From Alphaproteobacteria bacterium (GTDB lineage: Bacteria > Pseudomonadota > Alphaproteobacteria > UBA8366 > Aestuariispiraceae): a stretch of 64,000 nucleotides of DNA. The stretch covers positions 1,067,863 through 1,131,862 of the forward strand of contig JASJDC010000002.1 of the NCBI GenBank assembly GCA_030065235.1, given 5' to 3'. Below are positions 17,627 through 25,459 of the stretch, one piece after another. The position numbers and the translations under genes were made by a program. Every line of letters starts with the position of its first letter. Position 1 is the stretch's first letter. The notes beneath the pieces are model-generated. The model saw only the letters and a program-made list of their open reading frames with translations, was not told where the DNA came from and did not search any database.

Positions 17627-18383
17627 GATCGGCCTCTTGTTCGGACCCTGGTTCAGCGCGCCGGGCGATGGCCAAAAAGACTTCTTCCAGATTGGCGCGG
17701 CCATGACGGGCGACCAGGGCCTTCGGGTGATCGCGATCGACGATCTTGCCTTGCTTCATCATCAGCACATGATCCGCTAAGCGCTCAACCTCGCCCATAT
17801 TATGGCTGGCCAGCAGGATCGCGGCGCCCGTCTCTTCCTGGTAGCGCTCGAGATAGCTCCGCACCCAGTCGCCCGTATCCGGGTCCAGGCTGGCGGTGGG
17901 CTCATCCAGCAGCAAGGCGGCGGGCCGGTTTAAGAGCGCTTTGGCGAGCCCGACCCGGGTCTTCTGACCGGCGCTCAAGTTCCGCACCGGCCGTTTCAGA
18001 AACGCCGTCAGGTCCAGATCCGCCGCCAGCTCCCGCACCCGATCCTTGGCGTTCGGCAGGCCATAGAGCCGGGCGTAGACGGTCAGGTTTTCGGCGACGG
18101 TCAGACGCTGCGGCAAGTCGACATAGGGCGAGGTGAAGTTGAGCCGGTGCAGCGCCCGATACCGGTCGGTGATCATATCCACGCCGAAGACCGTCACCGA
18201 TCCTTCCGTCGGCGACAACAATCCCAATAGCATCGACAGCGTGGTTGTTTTTCCGGCGCCGTTGCCGCCCAGCAGCGCCACGGTCTGACCGGCGCCGACC
18301 TCGAACGATACGCTGTCGACCGCTGTCACCGCGCCGAATTCCTTGCGCAGTCCGGCGACCTCGATCACGGGCGCGGCGGTCAT
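17616..18383 (-). CDS. ABC transporter ATP-binding protein
   Basis: 255 residues from ATG 18383. Seen: Walker A GGNGAGKTTT, signature LSAGQKTR, Walker B ALLLDEPTASLD, and switch His in LLASHN. It energises the ABC-2 permease encoded next. NodI/CcmA-like in layout. A longer reading frame upstream would run into the divergent regB promoter region and lacks family similarity. Confidence 0.93.
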   Translation of the reverse strand: MTAAPVIEVAGLRKEFGAVTAVDSVSFEVGAGQTVALLGGNGAGKTTTLSMLLGLLSPTEGSVTVFGVDMITDRYRALHRLNFTSPYVDLPQRLTVAENLTVYARLYGLPNAKDRVRELAADLDLTAFLKRPVRNLSAGQKTRVGLAKALLNRPAALLLDEPTASLDPDTGDWVRSYLERYQEETGAAILLASHNMGEVERLADHVLMMKQGKIVDRDHPKALVARHGRANLEEVFLAIARRAEPGSEQEADHAA

Positions 18384-18554
18384 CGACTCGAACCTTTCTC
18401 TTTGCGGCCGGCGGGAGAGGCCAACCGCGGCTAGGTTGCGTATATAGGACCGGGGCGCGAAAAACAGCGTCGAAACCGACGCAGGTCGCGTCATAACAGT
18501 GTTGCGTCGCCCGGCGGACGGCCGTCTCGGCGCTTGGAAAGTCTCCGCTGCGCC

Positions 18555-19892
18555 ATGAGCATCCTGTCTTCAGCCCCATCGGCGGCGCCGACCGACGATA
18601 TCAGACCGCCGGCCAAGACGCGCCGGGGCGGGGGCGTCAATGTGCGGACCTTGGCCCTGGTGCGCTGGGTGGCGGTGGTCGGACAGTTATCGGCCGTTCT
18701 TGTGGTGACGGTCCTGCTGGGTTTCCCGGCCCCGCTTCTGGCCTGTCTGGTGGTGATCGCCGCGCTGGCCGGGACCAATCTTTGGCTGACGACGGTGCGC
18801 GCCTGGCGGGCGCGGCTCAGCGACTATCACGCCGCGCGGGTGCTGGGCTTCGATTTGGTGCAGGTCTCGGCCCTGGCCTATCTCACCGGCGGGTTGGCCA
18901 ATCCGTTCGCCTTGATGATCCTGGTGCCGGTCACAGTCACGGCCGCCGCGCTGTCGCGCGGGGCGGCGGTGATGGTCAGCGCGATTGCGCTGTTTTGCGT
19001 CACCTTCCTGGCTTTCTTCCATTTGCCGCTGCCATGGGTCGGCGAGGCGCCGTCGCTGCCCGCGATCTATATCGCCGGCCATTGGACGGCGCTGGCCGTG
19101 GCCATCGTCTTCATGGCCGCCTATGTCTGGTCGGTCGCCGAACAATCCCGCCGCCGCGAGCAGGCCTTGGCGGAGACCGAGGCGGCCCTCGCGCGCGAAC
19201 AACGCATGTCGGCGTTGGGCGGGCTGGCGGCGGCGGCGGCGCACGAACTGGGCTCGCCGCTGAATACCATCGGCCTGGTGGCGCAAGATCTGGGGTCGGC
19301 GCTCGACAAGAACAGCACGCTGGACCGCATTCTCCGTGACGATGTGTCGATGCTGATCGAGCAGGCCGAGCGTTGCCGCGACATCCTTGCCTCGCTTTCG
19401 GAAAGACCCGATCCGGGCAATACGACGCCGTTCGGCTCGGCGCCGCTGACCGCCGTCGCTGAGGAAGCGGCCCAGGGCCACATTCCGGACGGTGTCGCCT
19501 TGCGGATCGAGGTCGATCCCGACTCCGTCGCCGCCGAACCAACGGTCGCGCGTAGCCCGGAATTGCTGCATGGGGTTGGCAATCTCGTCTCAAATGCGGG
19601 TCAATTCGCCCGCGACACCGTGTCGCTGTCGCTGTTCTGGGATGAGGCGATGGTGCGTCTGACCGTGGCGGATGATGGTCCCGGATTCCCAAGCTGGCTC
19701 TTGGATTCGCTAGGCGAGCCGTATTTGTCGACCCGTGCCGGACGCGACGGTCATATGGGGCTTGGCGTCTTCATCGCTCAGACCCTGCTTGATCGGACCA
19801 AGGCCCGGGTCGCGTATAGGAACAAGAAACAAGGCGGGGCCGCCGTCGATATCGTCTGGGCGCGCGATCAATTGGACGCGCCTCCGATTTAG
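18555..19892 (+). CDS. regB: Redox-responsive sensor histidine kinase RegB/PrrB/ActS
   Basis: 445 residues. Membrane sensor with about six transmembrane segments. It keeps the quinone-site heptapeptide GGLANPF (112-118), the phospho-acceptor His230 in AAAHELGSPLNTI, and the redox cysteine Cys274 in EQAERCRDIL; ATP-binding boxes DDGPGF and GLGVFIAQTLL follow. RegB phosphorylates RegA under low oxygen. Start ATG 18555 is preferred to an in-frame TTG 21 bp upstream. regA follows 45 bp later. Confidence 0.96.
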   Translation: MSILSSAPSAAPTDDIRPPAKTRRGGGVNVRTLALVRWVAVVGQLSAVLVVTVLLGFPAPLLACLVVIAALAGTNLWLTTVRAWRARLSDYHAARVLGFDLVQVSALAYLTGGLANPFALMILVPVTVTAAALSRGAAVMVSAIALFCVTFLAFFHLPLPWVGEAPSLPAIYIAGHWTALAVAIVFMAAYVWSVAEQSRRREQALAETEAALAREQRMSALGGLAAAAAHELGSPLNTIGLVAQDLGSALDKNSTLDRILRDDVSMLIEQAERCRDILASLSERPDPGNTTPFGSAPLTAVAEEAAQGHIPDGVALRIEVDPDSVAAEPTVARSPELLHGVGNLVSNAGQFARDTVSLSLFWDEAMVRLTVADDGPGFPSWLLDSLGEPYLSTRAGRDGHMGLGVFIAQTLLDRTKARVAYRNKKQGGAAVDIVWARDQLDAPPI

Positions 19893-19937
19893 GCGCGCGT
19901 TTTCAGACCCTGCGAAAGACGCTAGTAAGGATGACCG

Positions 19938-20522
19938 ATGACTCTTGTTGAAGCGATGGTTGAAGAGCGAAGCGACGCGCCGCATCAGGCCGGCGATCAG
20001 AGCCTGCTGATCGTCGATGACGATCGGGCGCTGCGGTCTCGCTTGGTGCGCTCGATGGAGCAGGCTGGCTTTACGGTGCGCGAGGCCGAGGGCGTTTCCG
20101 ACGCGACGGCGGCGATCGCCGATTTCGCGCCGGCCTATGCTCTGGTGGATTTGCGGTTGGAGGACGGCTACGGGCTGAAAGTGGTCGAGGCGCTGACCGA
20201 AGCGCGCGACGACGTGCGGATCGTGATGCTCACCGGCTATGGCAATATCGCCAACGCGGTGACCGCGATCAAAGCGGGCGCGGTGGATTATCTCTCGAAA
20301 CCGGCCAGCGCCGAGCAAATTGTCGCGGCGCTGCGCAGCGGCGATGACGGGGCGTTGCCGCCGCCGCCGGAAGACCCGATGTCGGCCGATCGGGTGCGCT
20401 GGGAGCATATCCAGCGGGTCTATGAGCAATGCGGCCGCAACGTGTCGGAGACGGCGCGGCGCTTGAAGATGCACCGCCGCACCCTGCAGCGCATCTTGAA
20501 CAAGCACGCGCCGCGTCCCTAG
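19938..20522 (+). CDS. regA: Redox response regulator RegA/PrrA/ActR
   Basis: 194 residues. Receiver domain with acidic pocket VDDD and phospho-acceptor Asp71 (ALVDLRLEDG), conserved Thr in MLTGYG and Lys in LSKP. A proline linker (PPPPED) leads to a Fis-type helix-turn-helix (NVSETARRLKMHRRTLQRIL). RegA activates and represses photosynthesis, respiration, nitrogen and carbon fixation genes in alphaproteobacteria. It directly precedes the corrin operon, whose products need low oxygen; control by RegA is a reasonable guess. Confidence 0.96.
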   Translation: MTLVEAMVEERSDAPHQAGDQSLLIVDDDRALRSRLVRSMEQAGFTVREAEGVSDATAAIADFAPAYALVDLRLEDGYGLKVVEALTEARDDVRIVMLTGYGNIANAVTAIKAGAVDYLSKPASAEQIVAALRSGDDGALPPPPEDPMSADRVRWEHIQRVYEQCGRNVSETARRLKMHRRTLQRILNKHAPRP

Positions 20523-20615
20523 CCTCTGCGCCTCGGCGTCCGGGCGCGCCGCCCTGCCTTGGCGGAACACAACCTGTCGCATATTTTGGCTGACCGCGCC
20601 GACGGTCGCGCCTAG

Positions 20616-20672
20616 TCTGGTTGCATGAGCACCCGCCGGGCGGGGCCAATTCACCCGGACTGCGCAACCAGA
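20616..20672 (+). promoter_or_regulatory. Structured leader upstream of the corrin-ring operon
   Basis: A 9-bp inverted repeat TCTGGTTGC (20616-20624) / GCAACCAGA (20664-20672) encloses a smaller one, CCGGG (20636-20640) / CCCGG (20654-20658). The ribosome site GGGG of cbiX follows at about 20694. I looked for the cobalamin riboswitch core and the B12 box and could not find them. It could be an unassigned RNA element or a protein operator. A possible TAGTCT -10 box overlaps the left arm, so it may also lie at the transcription start. Confidence 0.3.
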
Positions 20673-20703
20673 TGAGAACCCGGCAGCGGGGACAGGGGCC
20701 AAT

Positions 20704-21801
20704 ATGTCCGCTTTGCAAGAAGCTGACGGCGTTATCGCGTCGTCGCTTAATCGTTCCCGTTTCCCCGAAGCGTCGGGCGAGAAGATCGGTGTGATGATCT
20801 GCGGCCATGGCAGTCGCGATGTCGGGGCCGTGGCGGAATTCCAATCCATCGCCGAGGGGATGCGCCAGCGCTTTCCCAATCATCCGGTCGAGTACGGCTT
20901 CCTGGAATTCGCGACGCCAATCATCCGAGACGGTCTGGACCGGCTGCGCGAGCAAGGGGTGACACGGGCGCTGGCGGTTCCCGGCATGCTGTTCGCCGCC
21001 GGCCACGCAAAGAACGACATCCCCTCCGTGCTCAACGCCTATCAGGCGCAGAATCCGGGCATGGCGATTTCTTACGGGCGCGAACTGGCGGTCGATCTGA
21101 AAATGCTGCGGGCGGCGGGCGACCGGGTTCAGGAGGCGCTTAAGTCGGCTGGCGACGACATCCCGATGCATGAAACGCTGCTGGTCGTGGTGGGGCGCGG
21201 CGCCTCGGACCCGGACGCCAACTCAAATGTCGCCAAGATCACCCGCATGCTCTGGGAAGGCATGGGGTTCGGTTGGGCCGAGACCGCCTATTCCGGCGTG
21301 ACCTTCCCACTGGTCGAGCCGGCGCTGACCCACTGCGCCCGACTGGGCTATAAGCGGATTGTCGTTTTTCCCTATTTCCTGTTCACCGGGATTTTGATCA
21401 AGCGGATCTACGATTACACCGACAAGGTCGCCGCCGCGCATCCGGAGATCGAGTTCATCAAGGCGCCCTATCTCAACGATCATCCGATGGTGCTCGATAC
21501 GTTCGCCGAGCGGCTCTGGGAGATCGTCGAAGGCGCTAACAACATGAACTGCCAATTGTGCAAATACCGGGCGCAGGTTCTGGGTTTCGAGGATGAGGTC
21601 GGGCTGCCTCAGGAAAGCCATCACCATCATGTCGAGGGGATCGGAACCGGCGCCGCGACGGGTCACGCCCACAGCCACGCTCATGATCATCATCATGATG
21701 ATGCGCATGATCATCGTCACGATCATGACCACCATCACCATCCCTATCCCCATGCCGATCATCCGCTGGGGCCGGCCTCGATGAAAGAGGGCGGCGCCTG
21801 A
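20704..21801 (+). CDS. cbiX: Sirohydrochlorin cobaltochelatase CbiX, long form
   Basis: 365 residues. Inserts cobalt into sirohydrochlorin, the first step of early-cobalt-insertion cobalamin synthesis. Two CbiX repeats: the first starts ICGHGSRD (His35), the second near VVVGRGASD. An Fe-S-type motif MNCQLCKYR (Cys283, Cys286) is followed by a His-rich tail (about 302-350) that likely stores cobalt. Start ATG 20704 follows CAGGGGCCAAT. First gene of the operon running to 28094. Confidence 0.95.
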   Translation: MSALQEADGVIASSLNRSRFPEASGEKIGVMICGHGSRDVGAVAEFQSIAEGMRQRFPNHPVEYGFLEFATPIIRDGLDRLREQGVTRALAVPGMLFAAGHAKNDIPSVLNAYQAQNPGMAISYGRELAVDLKMLRAAGDRVQEALKSAGDDIPMHETLLVVVGRGASDPDANSNVAKITRMLWEGMGFGWAETAYSGVTFPLVEPALTHCARLGYKRIVVFPYFLFTGILIKRIYDYTDKVAAAHPEIEFIKAPYLNDHPMVLDTFAERLWEIVEGANNMNCQLCKYRAQVLGFEDEVGLPQESHHHHVEGIGTGAATGHAHSHAHDHHHDDAHDHRHDHDHHHHPYPHADHPLGPASMKEGGA

Positions 21802-21831
21802 TCGGCGGCCTCGCTGGGGGGACGGTCAGAC

Positions 21832-23484
21832 GTGATACAAAACCAGACGCCGCTTTTCCGGTCCTATGTTATGGTCGATTGGTCCGCCCGCAACGAACGG
21901 TCGCCGGCGAGTCCGAAGTCGGCGAAAGACGCGATCTGGTTCGCGCTGGTCGAGCGCGGTGCGGATGGTCAGCCGCGCCTGACCCAACGCCGCCATTGCC
22001 GTACCCGCGCCGAAGCCCAAACCGTGCTTGGCGACCTTCTCGCTGATCTGGCGCAAAAGGGCCGGGTGCTGATCGGCTTCGATTTCCCGTTCGGCTACCC
22101 GGCCGGGACCGCCAAACATCTCGGTTACGAGGGATTGAAATGGCGCAAGCTTTGGGCCCGGATCATCGCTGAAATCGACGATGCGTCGGACAATTCAAAT
22201 AACCGGCTCGAGGCTGCGGCGAAGCTCAATCGCGATGCGTTCGGAAGCGAGGCGGGCCCGTATTGGGGCTATCCGCATAACGCAAAGACCGACAATCCAG
22301 GCCTGCCGGTCAAGAAGCCGACCGGCTATGGCGATACGCTTCCTGCGGAACGGCGGCTGGCGGAGCGTTGGGCCAAGGGGGCGGAGACGGTCTGGCATCT
22401 AGCCGGCGGCGCCGGCGTTGTCGGCAGTCAGGTCCTGCTCGGCCTGCCGGTTCTGTGGGCGCTGCGCACCGATCCGCGTCTCGCCGCCAAGACGGCGATC
22501 TGGCCTTTCGAGACCGGCCTAGCCAATGATCCGCGAGCTGATGTCGTCGTCGCCGAGATCTGGCCCTCGCTGCTGAATTTCGGAACCGAGCCGGATATGC
22601 CCAAAGACGCGACACAGGTCCGCGCCGTGGCCGAACACCTGGCCATGACCGATCAAGAGGGGGAGCTTGCAGCGCTATTGCAAGGGCCGCCCAATCTCAG
22701 CGACGCAGATCGCCGCGCCATCGAAGAGGAAGAGGCCTGGATTCTGGGGCTGATGGCTCCTGAGACCAAGGCGCAGTCGGTTTCTCCGAAGCCTCTGCCG
22801 CAGACACCGGCGCAGACGCCAACGCCCACGCCGGTCCGTTATGACTACGAAAAGAATCCGAACGCCATTTATGCGCAATCCTTCGCTCAGATCGACGCCG
22901 CCGCTGATCTCAGCCGTTTTCCGCCGTCGCTGCAGCCGATCGCGCGAAGGATCATCCATGCCTGCGGTCGCGTCGAGGCGACGGACTCCCTCGCTTGGTC
23001 CGGCGAACCGGCCGCGGCGATTTCCCACGCGTTGGAAAGCGTCCGCCCGGTGCTGGTCGATGTCGCGATGGTCGCGCATGGCGTCATCAAGCGCTGGTTG
23101 CCGAAAGGCGTCGATGTGATCTGCACCTTAAACGATCCTGCCACCCCGGGGATCGCTGCGCGGCTTGAAACCACGCGCAGCGCCGCGGCGGTCGAGCTGT
23201 GGCGCGAGCATATTGATGGCGCGGTTGTCGTGGTCGGCAACGCGCCGACGGCCTTGTTCCATCTACTTGAACGCTTGTCGGAAGACTGGCCGCGCCCCGC
23301 CGCGATCATCGGCATGCCGGTCGGGTTCGTCGGCGCGGCCGAATCGAAACAAGCCTTGGCGGATTTCGCGGAAGCAAGCGGTGTCTCCATTCCCTTTATC
23401 ACTCTGCACGGGAGGGAAGGCGGCAGCGCCATCGCCGCCGCCGCCTTGAACGCCTGCCTCGCGCCGGACGAGTCGACTCCATGA
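21832..23484 (+). CDS. cobH: DUF429-like domain fused to precorrin-8X methylmutase
   Basis: 550 residues. The C-terminal part (about 345-550) is CobH/CbiC, which moves the methyl from C-11 to C-12: IIHACG with His376, VAMVAHGVIKRWLP, TTRSAAAVELW, VVVGNAPTALF, IGMPVGFVGAAESK, GREGGSAIAAAALNA. The N-terminal 300 residues (MVDWSARNERSPASPKSAKDAIW, GFDFPFGYPAGT) resemble a DUF429/RNase H-fold type domain. A Pro/Thr linker (SVSPKPLPQTPAQTPTPTP) joins them. Stand-alone CobH has about 210 residues, so the extension is notable. It overlaps cobL by ATGA. Confidence 0.9.
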   Translation: MIQNQTPLFRSYVMVDWSARNERSPASPKSAKDAIWFALVERGADGQPRLTQRRHCRTRAEAQTVLGDLLADLAQKGRVLIGFDFPFGYPAGTAKHLGYEGLKWRKLWARIIAEIDDASDNSNNRLEAAAKLNRDAFGSEAGPYWGYPHNAKTDNPGLPVKKPTGYGDTLPAERRLAERWAKGAETVWHLAGGAGVVGSQVLLGLPVLWALRTDPRLAAKTAIWPFETGLANDPRADVVVAEIWPSLLNFGTEPDMPKDATQVRAVAEHLAMTDQEGELAALLQGPPNLSDADRRAIEEEEAWILGLMAPETKAQSVSPKPLPQTPAQTPTPTPVRYDYEKNPNAIYAQSFAQIDAAADLSRFPPSLQPIARRIIHACGRVEATDSLAWSGEPAAAISHALESVRPVLVDVAMVAHGVIKRWLPKGVDVICTLNDPATPGIAARLETTRSAAAVELWREHIDGAVVVVGNAPTALFHLLERLSEDWPRPAAIIGMPVGFVGAAESKQALADFAEASGVSIPFITLHGREGGSAIAAAALNACLAPDESTP

Positions 23485-24734
23485 CCGCTAGATCGGAAAA
23501 TCCCTGGTTGACCGTGGTCGGGATCGGTGAGGACGGGCTTGAGGGCGTGGCGCCGGCCGGGCGCGCCCTGATCAACAGCGCCGAAATCCTGGTCGGCGGC
23601 GACCGGCACTTGGCGATGATCGACGTCGATCATCCGGCCGAGCGCTGGGTCTGGACATCCCCGTTGTCGGAAACGCTGACCGAATTGCGCGCATTGACCG
23701 GGCGCCGCGTCTGTGTCTTGGCGACGGGCGATCCGATCAGTTTCGGGATCGGCGCCACCCTGGCGCGAGAGTTCGGACCCGAGGCGCTGAGCGTGGTTCC
23801 GGCGCCGGGCGCCTTCAGCCTCGCCGCCGCCCGTCTCGGCTGGCCGCTGGAGGAAGTGACGCGTCTAACTCTCCATGGCAGGTCGCTCGACCGGCTACGG
23901 CTGTATTTGGCCCCTGGCGCGCGGCTTTTGGCGCTCAGCGCTGACGGCGAGACGCCCGCCCTAGTCGCGCGCCTGTTGACCGAACTTGGCTGGGGCGCCA
24001 GCGACATTACGGTTCTCGAGCGTCTGGGCGGCGCGCGTGAGGCGATCACGACAATGACCGCCCAGGAACTTTGTGACACAGGATTTGAGGATTTAAACAC
24101 TTTGGCGGTCTCCTGCGTGCCCGGTCCTGAGGCCCGGATTTTCAGCCTCGCCGCCGGCCTGCCGGACGACGCGTTCGAGCATGATGGTCAGCTGACCAAG
24201 CGCGAAACCCGCGCGGCGACGCTGGCGGGTTTGGCCCCGACGCCGGGCGCCCTACTCTGGGATATCGGCTGCGGCAATGGGTCGGTTTCTATCGAATGGA
24301 TGCGTCTGGGCGGGCGAGCCGCCGGTTTGGAGCCGGACCCGGAGCGCCGGTCGCGGGCCGCCCGGAACGCGATTTCGCTCGGGAGCCCCGAACTCACGAT
24401 GATTGACGGTAAGGCCCCGGACGCGCTCGCCGCGCTGCCGCCGGGTCCTGACGCGGTCTTTGTCGGCGGCGGGGTCGGCGCAGACGGGGTGTTGGAAGCC
24501 TGTTGGGGCGCTTTGAAGCCTGGCGGAAGGCTGGTCGCCAATGCGGTGACGATGGAAAGCGAGTCGCGGTTAGCGGTGTTCCATGCAACGATCCATGACG
24601 CGGCGGAAACGGTCGAGATGGCGCGTCTGGCGGTCTCGCGGCTAGACAAGGTCGGACCCCATCATGGCTGGCGGCCCTTCATGCCGGTCACGCAGTTGCG
24701 CGCGGTGAAACCTTTTGCACAGGGTGAGCAATAA
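23481..24734 (+). CDS. cobL: Precorrin-6Y C5,15-methyltransferase (decarboxylating)
   Basis: 417 residues. Two fused domains: CbiE-type tetrapyrrole methyltransferase (N-terminal, LTVVGIGEDGLEG, LATGDPISFGIG) and CbiT-type SAM methyltransferase (ALLWDIGCGNGSVSIEWMRL, the SAM-binding motif). Methylates C-5 and C-15 and decarboxylates the C-12 acetate. It overlaps cobH and cobI by a few bases, indicating translational coupling. Confidence 0.96.
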   Translation: MTARSENPWLTVVGIGEDGLEGVAPAGRALINSAEILVGGDRHLAMIDVDHPAERWVWTSPLSETLTELRALTGRRVCVLATGDPISFGIGATLAREFGPEALSVVPAPGAFSLAAARLGWPLEEVTRLTLHGRSLDRLRLYLAPGARLLALSADGETPALVARLLTELGWGASDITVLERLGGAREAITTMTAQELCDTGFEDLNTLAVSCVPGPEARIFSLAAGLPDDAFEHDGQLTKRETRAATLAGLAPTPGALLWDIGCGNGSVSIEWMRLGGRAAGLEPDPERRSRAARNAISLGSPELTMIDGKAPDALAALPPGPDAVFVGGGVGADGVLEACWGALKPGGRLVANAVTMESESRLAVFHATIHDAAETVEMARLAVSRLDKVGPHHGWRPFMPVTQLRAVKPFAQGEQ

Positions 24735-25459
24735 TGTCGGAGACTGTCTATGGCGTTGGGGTCGGCCCCGGCGATCCCGAACTGATCACCTTGAAAGCCG
24801 CTCGGATTCTAGCGCGGGTTCCCGTCATCGCCTGGCCGGCGCCGCTTGAGGGCGACAGTCTGGCGCGCCGCATCGCCGCGCCGCATCTGCCTGGCGGACA
24901 AGAGGAGATCGCGATCCGCATGCCGATGGTTGAAGCGCGCTTTCCGGCCGAGCAGGTCTATGACGGCGCAGCGTCCGACATACTGGCGCGGATCGAGACA
25001 GGCCGGGATGTCGCCGTGCTTTGTGAGGGCGATCCGTTCTTCTATGGCAGCTTCATGTATCTCTTCGCCCGGCTGGCGGAGCGCGCAACGGTCGAGGTGG
25101 TGCCCGGCGTCAGCAGCTTGACCGCTTCGGCGGCGATGACGCTCACCCCCCTCTCCTCGCGCAACGACGTGCTGACCGTGCTGCCGGCGCCGTTGGCGGA
25201 AGCGGCGCTGGCGGCGCGCTTGGCCGGGACAGATGCAGCCGCCTTCATCAAGGTCGGGCGGCATCTGCCGAAACTGCGCCGCGTCCTAGCCCAGGCGGGC
25301 ATGGCGGAGGCTGCCGTTTATATCCAACACGCGACCATGCAGCGGCAACAGGCGCGGCCCCTAAGCGATCTGCCGGAAGACTACGACGCGCCCTACTTTT
25401 CGATGGTTTTGGCGCATCGGCGCGGCCAAGCCTGGACCGAGGCGGAGGCGGCGGAATGA
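24734..25459 (+). CDS. cobI: Precorrin-2/cobalt-precorrin-2 C20-methyltransferase
   Basis: 241 residues of the class III tetrapyrrole methyltransferase fold. Seen: VYGVGVGPGDPELITLKAARIL at the N terminus, VLCEGDPFFYGSFMYL, and VPGVSSLTASAA. Methylates C-20 of precorrin-2, or of its cobalt form if CbiX acts first. The ATG overlaps the TAA of cobL by one base. Confidence 0.95.
   Translation: MSETVYGVGVGPGDPELITLKAARILARVPVIAWPAPLEGDSLARRIAAPHLPGGQEEIAIRMPMVEARFPAEQVYDGAASDILARIETGRDVAVLCEGDPFFYGSFMYLFARLAERATVEVVPGVSSLTASAAMTLTPLSSRNDVLTVLPAPLAEAALAARLAGTDAAAFIKVGRHLPKLRRVLAQAGMAEAAVYIQHATMQRQQARPLSDLPEDYDAPYFSMVLAHRRGQAWTEAEAAE

Noticed and set aside
20523..20703. Cobalamin riboswitch before cbiX
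   Set aside because: I could not find the conserved core or the B12 box on either strand, so only an unassigned structured leader is reported.
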